Shown here: piece after piece, positions 34,393 through 46,837 of the stretch
Layout of the letters: the number at the start of each line of letters is the position of its first letter
Numbering within the stretch: position 1 is the stretch's first letter
Origin: Rheum nobile
Taxonomy: Eukaryota; Streptophyta; Magnoliopsida; Caryophyllales; Polygonaceae
NCBI GenBank assembly: GCA_027886185.1
Contig: WOAB01000056.1
Location: 5,704,001 to 5,768,000, forward strand
Length of the DNA: 64,000 nt
Direction: 5' to 3'
Position numbers and translations under genes: made by a program
Notes under the pieces: generated by a model
The model's input: only the letters and a program-made list of their open reading frames with translations
Databases searched by the model: none
What the model was told of the DNA's origin: nothing

Positions 34393-36787
34393 TTAAGTAA
34401 CTATATTCGTAGCATGTAGGGGTCCAATTCATTTGTAGTTAAAATTAAGGATATGTATGAAGATACAGATTTACTCTTTATTGCATGTACAATTATTTCA
34501 CAAAAACTATTATTCCATCCGTTCACTATTAGATATCCTTTTAGATTTTAGAATTTATTCAAAAATATTTGTTATTTTAGGATTTCAAGGACATATCACA
34601 TATAAATCACAAAATTTGTATTGGAACTTGGTTATGTTAAATTTTGTTTCTCCGTCTATTGATTCAAAAGGGTCGTGACTGGTGAGTGACTAAATTGCAA
34701 AAAAAAAAAATTGGTTTTTAAAATATATTTAATGACTTTCTTAATATATATATATTTATATATGTGTAAAACTTACAAGAACAAGTAAAGGGTTTGACAT
34801 TATCACTTTTGAAGATACTTTAGATTGATGATCAAATGAATGAGAGTCTTGACACCAATATATAATAAATACCACAATGATATTTTATTACATGTAGATA
34901 TAAGAAATCTTTCTTTAATCAGAAGGGCATAAAAGAACAAAACATGAAATCAATCATTTATTTTTTAGTAGGTGTATCACTCGTAGGTTTATCTTATTGA
35001 TCTGTGATAAACAACTGTTGGTTGCATCTATTAACCAACCATAGGCACGCGGGCAACACGGTTTTGACCATTCAAAAAAACCCAGACTCGGTTGCAACAA
35101 AAATCTCCAGTTCCAACGCCTCATGGCCGCAACAACATAGCTCTTACATTCGGGTTCTCCGCCTCTATTATTGCCTTTGCTTTGGCCCCGTCTTTTCCCA
35201 CCAGCTCCGGCCACCTACTCTTCCATATAGACATTTCAAAAATATAAAATATCAATTAATCCAACCTATATATAAGAATTTGATTAAATTGATTATGTAC
35301 TAGAAGAAGGTTTAGAGTGCATGCATGGTCCTTGACAACACATTGAGCCGGTGCAAGAAAGGCATGGCGGGTAAGTATATTGATGCCCTGGCATTTATAT
35401 ATATTTTCTTGATTAATTTTTCTTTTGGTTGACTTCTCCATTGTTGATCTTCATACTTGTTTATATAGGCACCACTAATGTGTTTGACCTTTTGATGTTG
35501 TGTTTGAATATGCATGAATGGAATTGATTGAAAATATTCATCAAATCGCATCCTTCATAAAGATTTGATTTTTTTAATAAAATCGTGTGTAGCCTTAACT
35601 TGTGCAATGTACATAGTCCATTAAGTGTTTCATGAAATAAATACATTCTATCAAATTAATGCCCTAATATAAACTCCATAATGGCCAAACCTTTTCTTAA
35701 TTAAACAAAAACACAAATTACATTTTTATAGATTTGATCAAACCCTTTAAAACATTGAATTAGGAGAACAAAATAGTTCTTTGCAAAAAGAAATATGGTA
35801 ACCGTATTGCTCGAAAGAACTTTTTATTGAGAAAGGATCAAGCCAATTCCTGAAATGGTTGCTTCATTACATTTGTGGATTATCAGATATAAAACTTCAA
35901 TAAAACTATTAATGTAATACTCGAGATTTTTTTTTGTAGAAAACGAGTTTGGGTTTACTTACAATTTTGTTCTAACTTATTCTGGTGGAGTCAATATATT
36001 TTATGTTTATTATAATTATAATTGATTTCATGACTTCGGAATTTGAGTTTTGGTCCGTTTCGTGGAATAAAGGAAATTGATAATCTCGGGTGTTATGATT
36101 CTAGTGAATGTTTTCCATATGAAGTTATGTATTTTTAGGGGGGATAGGTGTCTAAGATGAGGAGTTCTATGTAGAGTTGGGATTATGAGGTTGAATATGG
36201 GATCTTGTTGATTTGACAAAAAAATTATCGTCGTACGATAATTTTTATACAAGACGGTTCTCTATATTCATTTTGGGAATATGAATCTTTACAATTTTGG
36301 TAATTATATGTGGAGGTAAAAGTTTTTGGAGGTTGAAGATATTTCATTTACGATCTGTTGTAATGAAGTGAGATACGTTAAGATTGATATTGATGTTATT
36401 AAAATATGGTTGGAGTATACAATTTTGAATCCAATAGTCATTCAGATTTTGATTGTATTTCCATTCCTGAGCTCCCAAAATATGCCTTTATTAAATGTCT
36501 CCCGAATGTGGAGTAATCATGTAAATTTTCATGATTGTTTTGATTTCTTTTTATAAGAAAATATATGAGAGGATCAAGTAATCATACGAACTAACATATT
36601 GTCTAGTTCAATATGAATGTTCTATAAGAGTTTCATTTGTAAAGATATTTTTAAAATTTTTTGCTTTTTATAATCTTATTCCTCTATCGGACTTTGGATG
36701 ATAAATATCCATGTGTATAAATTGGATTTTTGATTTTCAAGAAGAATGATTTTTTTTTTTAAAGATGGCCCTCTTTAATATGATCAA
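34393..36787 (-). repeat. Inhibitor array unit 2, middle part
   Basis: Host segment: rest of the 3' flank of A3, gene A3 (35031-35234), its upstream region (35235 to about 36650) and the start of the 3' flank of B3, ended by the Athila-like insertion at 36788. Collinear with 27706-30040 and 52037-53610. Confidence 0.88.
35031..35234 (-). pseudogene. Inhibitor gene A3 with nonsense codon 38
   Basis: Carries the same TGA at codon 38 as A2 and A4. It also has Gly4 to Trp and Ala40 to Val relative to A1. The start codon and TATA box (35460-35467) are kept. The shared stop shows that A2-A4 descend from one already broken copy. Confidence 0.82.
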
Positions 36788-38094
36788 TGATAACAGGAAT
36801 TTGTCGTTCTAATTCCTACTATGCAAAATATCCAAACAAACCTTAAACCGTAGTCCTAGGTAAGTAAAGGTCGAATCCACAGGGAGGCGAATTCTATCTA
36901 AATATGCAATTCGTATGTCAATCAAACGTAACCAAAGGGCGGGGGGGGGGGGGGGGTTGTTTGTTTTAGTAATTCTAAGCATGCGAAAGAGTTGTGAAAT
37001 CAGTGATGGGAAAAGCACTTAGTCAAACAACATCCACTATTCGTATGACAAGTTGATCCTAGATACTCATTCAAAATCTCATGCAATGGAAATTCCAATT
37101 CCTTTTCAGATATAACTAATAGCACAACCAGATACTATTAGCACTAACTAATTAAACAATCCTGAAACTATCAAGATTCAGTTTAGCAGCAGCGTTAAGA
37201 ATAGGAATATAGTTGGATACAATTCTAGCCTAAAACAACCAGCTTTTATCCTAGAATGTAAATCAGTTCTCTTCTGCATAAGACTAGCACAACCAGATAC
37301 TAGTACGATGCAGTTGCTACTCTAAAATAGATATGCTCAACCAGTAACAATCTAAATCTAGCAATAGATCAATAACGACAAACCCTAGTTGCGTCCAAAT
37401 AGAGATTATCAATATCAATTATAAGCAACTTAAGCAAGAGAATAGATAAAATCCATGCAATAGATTAAGAACAAGAATCTCACAACTGAATCAAAACGAA
37501 AGCTTCAGCGTCTGACTAAGCCAAGGCGGCTTAGTTCTTCATAGCAAATACGTAGAGAGAAAATTAGGGTTCGAGAGAGATTAGAAGATGATGATAGGCA
37601 AACAAGCCTTTTCTCTACCCTAATATACTAAAGGAAATAAAATCTAAATTAACCTAAAACGAATTAATAAAACAATAATAATTAAACAAACTAAAACAGG
37701 GAAATTAATCCCGTTCTCGGCCTTGAATTCTCGTTCAGCAGCTGCTCCGCATCACGTGATGGCCCACACCATCTCGGCAGACATCTCGGCCCAATCATAC
37801 AGTGGCAACCCGGCCCAACTCCAATTCAGCCCATGCACGGCCGATGTCATGGATGACATCACGGTCCGCAGCTTCACTTTCAATTCACGCGTGACTTCTT
37901 CTCGCGCGTTTCTTCATGGGCCGAGTTTCATGGGCCTAATTTCCTCCTTCCGATCCCGGCAATCACGTGGCTACTGTTAATCACCAAACTTCGCCCCCAC
38001 ACGCCATGCACATGAATGTGTCTAAATCTACCCGAATGGCACCAATAAAACCTCTAATGACTCTTACTTAAGCCCTATAAAGTAGCGCTTATCA
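36788..38094 (-). mobile_element. 3' LTR of the Athila-like element
   Basis: 1307 bp. It carries a run of 16 G at 36941-36956 that is only 6 G in the partner, and a 14-base deletion near 36981 relative to the partner. Next to it at 38095 the minus strand has GCATGGGGTGGTT, the probable purine tract. Confidence 0.93.
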
Positions 38095-39419
38095 AACCAC
38101 CCCATGCTTAGACCTTTGCTCGTCCTCGAGTAACTAATAAAGAGTCTACTCCTCCAATGTAGCATCCAAGGTCTCAGGAAGCATATCCTCCAACTAAGAG
38201 TCACCTAACCCATGCCAAGCTCCTAGCACCAATCTCATTCACAACACATCCATAACTCAACAAGCTTAAGGGGCAAGCAGAGTACTTCCCCCAAGCTAAC
38301 CCGGACATCCAAAAGTGTGAGTAACCTCTAATCCTAGCCTCCATCTATTGCTCCTTATGTCTCCCAGAGTGACCTACCCGACAATCCTTCTTTGACTCCT
38401 CTTCTTATGACGCCTCGCCAAGAATAGTGAGAAATCCTAAAATCACTCTTCTTCTTTTTCACTCATTTTGCCAAGGCGCCCTTTCGGGTTTTCACCAAGC
38501 CACTCATTTCATTTTCCAATAGATGTGCTCATATAAGCTCACGTCACTCTTGACCTCATATTACCCCAGCCTAATGCCGGTCCAAGCCACCTGCTTATTG
38601 CCTAGGCCGCCCTTTCGGGTTTTCGACCTATCCCAGGATTTTTAATGTACGCCTTTTTTCAAATTTTTGGCTCTTTTCATTTTTTTTTCTCCTCAACAAC
38701 GTAGCAAGTATAAAACCCTACCCCATGCTTAAACATTGCATTGTCCTCAATGTAATGAAAGACAAAAGAATAAAGCACAGGGAAAAGCAAAAAATAACTC
38801 ACAACGTTGCCGAGTTGGCTTGGACACTTCGTTGTCGCTGACGGTGTACTCATGAAAGCTCATTGTCCTGGATGTCTGCATCAACGCTGTAACCTTCATA
38901 TACCGTGCAACCATAGGAAACCACAGTGAATTGTGGTGGTTATGTAGGAAATCAGACAATGCGGGGCTGCACGGCCTTCAACGAACACAAAAATGGGCCC
39001 AGATGTAATCGTGGTGTAGGCCCTAGGGTTCCTCCTCCTCAGCTGCCAATTATAGGGCCATCATCGTTGTCAAATACAAAGTGGGGCTAATGTCTCCTCC
39101 TTGACAACATGATGCGCACCATCTCTCTATAGGAAACGCTGGGCAGCTGGCCTCCGGTAGAATATTTTTTTTTTTTGACTTTTTCTCCCCATTTAAGGTC
39201 TTTTCAGGGTATTTTATTTTCGTCTTTTTCTCCCCGTTTAAGGTTTTCTCGGGGCCCATTTTTTTTTTTTACCTGAGAAATTGCGGCAGTCGCCGTAAGG
39301 AGGGCAGCGGGCGCCGCGATTAAACGGTGGTCGCCGTTCTCAAGTCGTGGCCAACTTCTTGGCGAGGCATTTACGGCGGGCGTCGTAAGGTTAGCGGCGG
39401 GCGTCGTGAACTCCTTCTT
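38095..39419 (-). mobile_element. 3' non-coding part of the Athila-like element
   Basis: 1.3 kb without a protein I recognise. It includes two CCCTTTCGGGTTTTC segments (38470 and 38610), poly-T runs, and a cluster of ACGGCG/CGCCGT palindromes at 39283-39412 that resembles one inside gag. It is interrupted at 39419 by a solo LTR. Confidence 0.75.
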
Positions 39420-41380
39420 TGTAACACCCCCAGGCCAGTGGTGCTACAGTGCCATAATCCAAAGGATTATAAGGCGGGTAAAATAAAAAAATTGCAAAAC
39501 ATAACCCATATATACATAAAGCAACACAGCGGAAACCTATAAAACTTGTTCAGAGTTTGAAACCATAATCAAACTTAACACACATAAAGTACTACAATAA
39601 TTTACAACCAAAAGCTAACAACAAGTTTGACCACTTCAAGGTACAAAACCAAAACGATACATACAACTAGTCAAAGTCCAAAACCAAAAGTAGAGTTCTC
39701 GACTCCAACCCGATGGTGATCAGAATCCTCCTTGCTGGCGCTAAACCTGAAAAGCCTGATTGACTGAGGGACCCGATACCCCAGCCAACCACGGCACGTA
39801 AACCGCAGTTGGTCAGTCTCGTGAAAGACTATGGCAAGATTAGCCCAGCCAAAACAGTTTCAAAACCATAGAATTATCATGGCAATCAACAATACCAAAC
39901 AACAACAGATCATACAATATATACATACAATATATACCATATCATACCGACCAATCAACATAAAACACACGCCTAAACACAAACACACTCTATCGCATAA
40001 TCATCCAATACTCAATCTTATCCAATTCTACACGATACTAATCTCTATCAATCCATCCTCAAACTCATCACAAGCATAAACGAATAAAACGATCCAATCC
40101 AACTTCACTGACACGTCCAATCCATCCTTCTCTCTATTGCTAATACCTCAATCAACAACTCTATGCACATACACATCTCTTACTGCTGACTTACAACCAA
40201 AGCTAACCAATTAGACTGAACTCGCTACTGCACTACACAACAAATTCAATTATCTTTCACATCAACAAACACATAAGCATCAACGATATAATTATTACAT
40301 AATACAATCATAACCAAAATAACGATCCAGGCCAGCCACCCTTCTGGTGCCGCCGATTCGTCAACCTCGACTGCAACTCATATCTCAAACTCAACTCGCA
40401 TTGGCACACACACCCTCAAGATGGGAAACCAATCTATATAGTCAAACAACGCAACCAACCTTCATAATCCACCAGTTACCAACAACAACCATACCAATAG
40501 AATTTACCACATTGACCAGTTACAACCAACAACTATAACACACGAAATTCACAATCACAACCACTATTCAACATACAACCAATATACACACAATCAATAA
40601 TCAAGTATACCCTCACTATTCAACATACAACCAATAAGGTACACATAACAGTCACATAATCCGACCAATTCAACCAAGTAAGGTACAAATAACAGTCACA
40701 CAATCCGACCAATTCAACCAAGTAAGGTACAAATAACAGTCACACAATCCGACCAATTCAACCAAGTAAGGTACAAATAACAGTCACACAATCCGACCAA
40801 TTCAACCAAGTAAGGTACAAATAACAGTCACACAATCCGACCAATTCAACCAAGTAACTCAACTCATCAAACACAAACAACTCAAACACAGCTCCAAACC
40901 AATCTCCAATTCAACCTCCAATCCATTCCAACCCTTGGCCCTTAACGACATAGGCGTATACCTTGTATACCCTGCGCGGTTTGGTGAGTATATCATCACC
41001 TGGCCCTTCGACCTCCAATTCCATTTCAACCCTTGGCCCTTAACGACGTAGGCGTAAACCCTACGCGGTTTGGTGGAATCCATTCCTACCTTCGGCCCTT
41101 AACGACGTAAGCGTATACCTTGTATACCCTACGCGGTTTGGTGAAATCCCTTTCAAATCCTTGGCCCTTAACGACGTAGGCGTATACCTTGTACACCCTG
41201 TGCGGTTGGGTGAAATCCATTCCAACCCTTGGCCCATCGACCTCCAATCAACAACAATCCAACCACCACACCGACAACCAATCAATTATTACACACGACC
41301 ACTATTAACACATATTCACATACACACACACAATCCAACACACACATACACACATTCAATCCAACACACACACACGATCC

Positions 41381-41415
<35 letters not shown>

Positions 41416-42586
41416 TCCCACACACACACGCACACATTCAACACACACCCATTCAATCCAACATACACACACACACCCATTTAATCCAACAATACTATTT
41501 ACAACAATCAATCATATTTAGTCACAATTGACTACCACGTCCACATTTAATCAATCACGATACCAGACAATTACCATCACGCACACATACCCATATTCAA
41601 CCAAGCAACGGTAAACTTAATTATGAAATAAATTAAGCATAAATTAATTTATAAAATTATATAAGTTAGCAAGGATCCTCTTTCCTCAAGTCGAACCGCA
41701 ACGACCCCAGAGGTCTCCAAACCACTCGAACGAACCTGCGAAATCAATCCGAGCAAATCCCTGGCATTAATTACTCATCCAATCCACAACCAAATAAAAC
41801 CCCAATTGCAAACCCTAAATCAATACCTTCAAAAATTCAGCACTACACACACACAAATTCAAAGCTCAAATTCAACAAAGCTGCACCACTCCTGCACAAC
41901 TTCAGCAAATTGAACACACACAAAAATCAGCAATTGGTGCTGCACAACACAACTTCACAACATCATTTCGATCATATACAACATCAATTCGAACCTAACC
42001 CTAAGCTTACCTTGTCGACAATCAAACAGTAGTCACCTAGGAGGGCTCCTCGTCGCCGGAACCACAACGACGACAACGAACTGCAGCTGCACAGCTCCAC
42101 CAGTCCACACACACAAACACCACAATTTTCGCTCGTTGGTGGCCATAACTCAGCCCCGGAAACACCACCCATCGCCACCGGGAAGCAGCAGCACAACTCG
42201 GCTCAACAACAGCAACTACGAGGACAGCAGCACCACCACGGCTCCACAGCAGTAGCCACGAACAGCACGAACCAGCAACAGCGAAAACAGCAGCGACAGC
42301 ACGCAGCCAAGACAGCACGTACAGGGGAGCTCCACAACAGTAGCAAACACGGCTTGGGCTCGGGCTCGCCAGAGGAGAAGCAACTCGGCTGGCACGGGAG
42401 AAGGAACGAATTCGCCGGGGAAGAGAAGGAGCTTGGCTGGGCATCGATGAATCGATCGGGAGAGAGAGAGACAACCGAGAATGTTTTTAGGGATTTAATC
42501 CCCAAAAATTTTATTTCCCCCAATTTTAACAAAATCCCATAATTAATTTACACTTATGCCATCATCCACTTATTTGGGGTATTTCA
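39420..42586 (-). mobile_element. Solo LTR (3.2 kb) nested in the Athila-like element
   Basis: On the minus strand it runs from TGAAATACCCC (42586) to GTTACA (39420). Flanking pentamers are TTCTT and TTCCT, a target duplication with one mismatch. It contains a 44-bp repeat in five copies (40637-40857), about 70-bp GTATAC repeats (40905-41245), a CA cluster (41320-41490) and a GC-rich block (42040-42450). Its end hairpin (39454-39470) has a 3-base loop. Confidence 0.9.
40637..40857. repeat. 44-bp tandem repeat, five copies
   Basis: The unit starts AGGTACAAATAACAGTCACA and repeats at 40681, 40725, 40769 and 40813, after a slightly different first copy at 40637. It is not found in the other LTRs here, so it arose within this copy or subtype. 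Confidence 0.93.
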
Positions 42587-43043
42587 TTCCTCACTTTTTT
42601 CGCGCTTCCTGCAGGTTAGTTCAACACAAAAACTAAAAGAAAAACAATAGAAATTGACTAAGGGAAAGAAAATAAACTACCAAATCTCGGGTTGCCTCCC
42701 GATCAGCGCCTTGCTTAATGTCATTGGCTCGACATACTACTCGAACAACCTCAATCCATATCATCAGGCTCCTTAAGATCCTTCTCAATCCATACCTCCT
42801 TCCTGAACCAATCATGGAAAGGTTTGAACCTTAGACCATGCTTCCTCTTCAGCGGCTTCTCCACCTTGACCTTCTTAGTCGCGTCTGCCCCATGCTTAGA
42901 TCGATCAGGGGGTGTTTAGCCTTGACTTCAGAGACCTGCACTAAAGAGGGAACGAGATTCTCGCTCGGAGTTAGCAGTAAAGGCGATTTGCCTGGTAGCT
43001 CTAGAGGGAGATTATAGTGAGCTTCCCACTCATCAACACATTC
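42587..43043 (-). mobile_element. Athila-like element, spacer just downstream of gag-protease
   Basis: About 460 bases between the gag-protease stop and the solo LTR, including GGGTTGCCTCCCGATCAG near 42690. No RT motif is visible on either strand. Confidence 0.7.
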
Positions 43044-45449
43044 CTACAAGTTAGTAGATATAGCAATATCCAAGCTAGAATCAACAATAGGTGGTGTGTC
43101 ATCTAGGTGGTCCTCATCAAAAACATCTTGCACCACAGGCTCAAGGATATCAATTGCACACAAAGAATGATCATCAGAAGGGAATTTCATGGCTTCATAG
43201 ATATTATAATTAATGGTTTGGCCATCAAATTCCATGGTTAAAGAACCAGTACTCACATTAATCTTAGTGTTGGCAATTTTCAGGAAGGGTCTCCCTAACA
43301 GAATAGGGGCTGCATGCATATCATGTTCTATATCAAGCACATAGAAGTCAGCAGGAAAAGTAAGGTCACCAACCCTAACCAAAACATCATCCACTATCCC
43401 TATAGGACGCACACTAGATCTATCAGCTAGCTGAATGGAAATTTTGGTCGCATGCATGGGTCCTAATCCTAAGGATTCACAAAGAGATGAAGGTAAAACA
43501 TTTATGGAAGCACCCAAATCTAACATAGCTTTATTGAACTTGGTACCTCCAATAGTGACGGGGATGGTGAACATACCTGGGTCGCCACACTTCTTAGGCA
43601 AGCGCTTTTGAAAAATAGCAGAGACATGCTCGCTTACCTTGACCTTCTTCTTGCTGTTCTTGTCCTGGTTTCTCTTTGTGGTGCACATCTGCTTCAAGAA
43701 CTTTGCATAACGAGGGACAGACTTGATCAAATTTAGGAGAGGCATGTTGACCTCAACGTTTCTGAACATCTCAAACATGTCCTTGTCCTGCGCAAGTGGC
43801 TTGGTACGCTTCAATGCAGATGGGAACGGTGCAATGGGCTTCCACTCGGGAAAAATTGGGGGTACATACTCCTTCTCAGCCTCAGGATCGACTACAATAT
43901 CACGGCGGGCGCCGTGGTCTTCACGGCGGGCGTCGTGGTCTTCACGGCGGTCGTTGTCGATGTCACGGCGGGCGCCGTAAGTTGTACAGCGGTCGCCGTC
44001 GCTGTTCTGTTCTAGCTCCTGATCCGCTTCCTTGTCAACCTCAGAATCATCCTCTTCGAGCCTTTTCCCGCTCCTCAGAGTCATAGCACTGACATTCCTG
44101 ATGTTCGGGTTCACTTCTGTTTGAGATGGAAGTTTATCAGAAATCTTCGCGTCAAGCTTGCTCACCACCTGAGAGATCTGGCCAAATTGCCTTTCCAGGT
44201 TCTGAATGCTAGCTTGTGTACTTTCCTGGAACTGTATGTGGCTCTTGGTCAACTTGGCAACATTCTCATTAAGGTTCACGTTGCTCAGCATCAGCATCTT
44301 CATCATATCCTCCACAGACGATGAAGGATTCGAACTCTGCCCTTGAGGTTGTGGCACAAATGGCGGCCTAGGTTGTTGAGGATGACCATGTTGTTCATTT
44401 TGTTCTAGGTCTCTCCACCTGAAGTTGGGATGATCCCTCCAACCAGGATTGTAAGTACTAGAGTAAGGATCATGCCTGGGCCTCTGCTGATATCCTCCTA
44501 CTGCATTCACTTCCTCTTGTAGGGTAGGACACGAATCAGTAGGATGCAAGTCGTCATGACAAATCTCGCAGGCCTTAGCCTGCTGAGGCGTACCTTTCAG
44601 CTTCATACGTCTCACCTCCTCTCTCAGCACATCAAAGTCAGCTTGATCAATTTTGGATTGAGAACTTGCAACCACCAAGCTTTGGGAACCTCTCCCACTG
44701 TATTGTCTGGAGTCATCAGCCAGTGTAGCAAATATCTCCAGAGCTTCTTCATAAGTCCTCTTCAAAATGTTTCCACCACATGAAGAATTCACCATCCGAC
44801 GATCATCTTCACGGAGTCCTCCATGCAGATAGAGAATCAGATCATGATTAGCATAACCATGGTAGGGGCAACTCTTCACTAGTTTCTTGAAGCGCTCATA
44901 ATAGTCGTAGAGAGACTCATTGGACAGTTGCTCAATGTTGCAGATCTTCTTCTTAAGCTGATTGGACTTGATAGCTGGGAAATACTTGTCAAGGAATACT
45001 TTCTTCAAATTCACCCAAGTAGTGACGCTTCCTGGGGGTAGAGAATGATACCAGTCCTTCGCTGAGTCCTTCAGAGAAAAAGAAAATACCCTCAACCTCA
45101 TCTGATCTTCATTAATATCAGATGGCCGTATGCTGGTGCAGACCTCAAGGAACTCATCCAGGTGCTGAATAGGATCCTCAAGCGGGGTTCCACTGAATTT
45201 CGGGAGTAAATGGACTACTCCTGTCTTGAGCTCAAATTTAACCCCTTCACCCAGAGCAGGGAATTGCACAACACGAGTAGGTTGCTCCAAGTTAGGAGCT
45301 GTCAAGGACTCCAGAGTAACACGTTGATCAGCCATTGTATCAGCTTCCTCAAGTAGTATATTCACAGCCCTGCGAGCTTGAAGAAATGTTCTCTCGATTT
45401 CTGGATCAAAAGCTAGAGGTAGATTATTAGTAACACGGGTGTGAACCAT
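43044..45449 (-). CDS. Intact gag-protease polyprotein of the Athila-like element
   Basis: 801 codons with no stop, starting 80 bases inside the 5' LTR. Residues about 74-240 are the retrotransposon gag capsid region (DWYHSLPPGS at 132-141, KVFLDKYFP at 150-158, YERFKKLVKSCP at 184-195). Cys294-Cys297-His302-Cys307 form a CCHC zinc knuckle. Residues 457-463 (TLRSGKR) are a motif I know from Athila/Tat gag. A low-complexity RRED/ARRD stretch (about 495-517) is encoded by palindromic GC-rich repeats. Residues about 620-760 are an aspartic protease with Asp643-Leu-Gly-Ala-Ser and ILLGRPFL (716-723). The frame stops without entering reverse transcriptase. It would make virus-like-particle protein and its processing enzyme; use by a partner element is inferred. 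Confidence 0.93.
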   Translation of the reverse strand: MVHTRVTNNLPLAFDPEIERTFLQARRAVNILLEEADTMADQRVTLESLTAPNLEQPTRVVQFPALGEGVKFELKTGVVHLLPKFSGTPLEDPIQHLDEFLEVCTSIRPSDINEDQMRLRVFSFSLKDSAKDWYHSLPPGSVTTWVNLKKVFLDKYFPAIKSNQLKKKICNIEQLSNESLYDYYERFKKLVKSCPYHGYANHDLILYLHGGLREDDRRMVNSSCGGNILKRTYEEALEIFATLADDSRQYSGRGSQSLVVASSQSKIDQADFDVLREEVRRMKLKGTPQQAKACEICHDDLHPTDSCPTLQEEVNAVGGYQQRPRHDPYSSTYNPGWRDHPNFRWRDLEQNEQHGHPQQPRPPFVPQPQGQSSNPSSSVEDMMKMLMLSNVNLNENVAKLTKSHIQFQESTQASIQNLERQFGQISQVVSKLDAKISDKLPSQTEVNPNIRNVSAMTLRSGKRLEEDDSEVDKEADQELEQNSDGDRCTTYGARRDIDNDRREDHDARREDHGARRDIVVDPEAEKEYVPPIFPEWKPIAPFPSALKRTKPLAQDKDMFEMFRNVEVNMPLLNLIKSVPRYAKFLKQMCTTKRNQDKNSKKKVKVSEHVSAIFQKRLPKKCGDPGMFTIPVTIGGTKFNKAMLDLGASINVLPSSLCESLGLGPMHATKISIQLADRSSVRPIGIVDDVLVRVGDLTFPADFYVLDIEHDMHAAPILLGRPFLKIANTKINVSTGSLTMEFDGQTINYNIYEAMKFPSDDHSLCAIDILEPVVQDVFDEDHLDDTPPIVDSSLDIAISTNL
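43900..44010. repeat. Palindromic GC-rich repeats inside gag
   Basis: Five units of the form ACGGCG, two bases, CGCCGT (or near versions) spaced about 18-30 bases apart. They encode the RRED/ARRD stretch on the minus strand. A similar set lies in the non-coding 3' part at 39283-39412. Confidence 0.75.
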
Positions 45450-45507
45450 AAGATAGGTTCACACCAAGATTGGCACACAAATCACACACACAAAATAGAC
45501 TATTGCC

Positions 45508-45525
45508 TCCCCGGCAACGGCGCCA
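45508..45525 (-). other. Primer-binding site, Asp-tRNA
   Basis: The minus strand reads TGGCGCCGTTGCCGGGGA, complementary to the 3' end of plant Asp-tRNA, three bases from the 5' LTR. Asp-tRNA priming is typical of Athila elements and differs from the Met-tRNA priming of the other family here. Confidence 0.88.
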
Positions 45526-45528
45526 ATT

Positions 45529-46837
45529 TGATAACAGGAATTTGTCGTTCTAATTCCTACTATGCAAACTATCCAAACAAACCTTAAACCGTAGTCCTAG
45601 GTAAGTAAAGGTCGAATCCACAGGGAGGCGAATTCTATCTAAATATGCAATTCGTATGTCAATCAAACGTAACCAAAGGGGGGTTTTGTTTGTTTTAGTA
45701 ATTCTAAGCATGCAAAAGTAAACAAGCGAAAGAGTTGTGAAATCAGTGATGGGAAAAGCACTTAGTCAAACAACATCCACTATTTGTATGACAAGTTGAT
45801 CCTAGATACTCATTCAAAATCTCATGCAATGGAAATTCCAATTCCTTTTCAGATATAACTAATAGCACAACCAGATACTATTAGCACTAACTAATTAAAC
45901 AACCCTGAAACTATCAAGATTCAGTTTAGCAGCAGCGTTAAGAATAGGAATATAGTTGGATACAATTCTAGCATAAAACAACCAGCTTTTATCCTAGAAT
46001 GTAAATCAGTTCTCTTCTGCATAAGACTAGCACAACCAGATACTAGTACGATGCAGTTGCTACTCTAAAATAGATATGCTCAACCAGTAACAATCTAAAT
46101 CTAGCAATAGATCAATAACGACAAACCCTAGTTGCGTCCAAATAGAGATTATCAATATCAATCATAAGCAACTTAAGCAAGAGAATAGATAAAATCCATG
46201 CAATAGATTAAGAACAAGAATCTCACAACTGAATCAAAACGAAAGCTTCAGCGTCTGACTAAGCCAAGGAGGCTTAGTTCTTCATAGCAAATACGTAGAG
46301 AGAAAATTAGGGTTCGAGAGAGATTAGAAGATGATGTTAGGCAAACAAGCCTTTTCTATACCCTAATATACTAAAGGAAATAAAATCTAAATTAACCTAA
46401 AACAAATTAATAAAACAATAATAATTAAACAAACTAAAACAGGGAAATTAATCCCATTCTCGGCCTTGAATTCTCGTTCAGCAGCTGCTCCGCATCACGT
46501 GATGGCCCACACCATCTCGGCAGACATCTCGGCCCAATCATGCAGTGGCAACACGGCCCAACTCCAATTCAGCCCATGCACGGCCGATGTCATGGATGAC
46601 ATCACGGTCCGCAGCTTCACTTTCAATTCACGCGTGACTTCTTCTCGTGCGTTTCTTCATGGGCCGAGTTTCATGGGCCTAATTTCCTCCTTCTGATCCC
46701 GACAATCAGGTGGCTACTGTTAATCACCAAACTTCGCCCCCACACGCCATGCACATGAATGTGTCTAAATCTACCCGAATGACACCAATAAAACCTCTAA
46801 TGACTCTTACTTAAGCCCTACAAAGTAGCGCTTATCA
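45529..46837 (-). mobile_element. 5' LTR of the Athila-like element
   Basis: 1309 bp, running TGATAA to TTATCA, near-identical to 36788-38094. Short open frames in both LTRs (near 37723 and 46466) are short and unlike any protein I know; they are treated as chance frames. Confidence 0.93.

Larger units (their letters stand above)
36788..46837 (-). mobile_element. Athila-like LTR retrotransposon with gag-protease only, TSD ATCAA
   Basis: LTRs at 36788-38094 and 45529-46837 run TGATAA to TTATCA. ATCAA lies on both sides (36783-36787 and 46838-46842), and the empty site is present at 30040-30055. On the minus strand the order is 5' LTR (right), Asp-tRNA primer site, gag-protease frame, a non-coding 3' region, 3' LTR (left). 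Reverse transcriptase, RNase H and integrase are absent and no remnants were seen, so it needs a partner element. A 3.2-kb solo LTR of the other family sits inside (39420-42586); without it the element is about 6.9 kb. By eye the two LTRs differ by about 18 substitutions in roughly 1.29 kb, so the insertion is recent. Confidence 0.95.

Noticed and set aside
43723..44324. Plus-strand frames across gag
   Set aside because: Antisense shadows of the intact 801-codon gag-protease frame.
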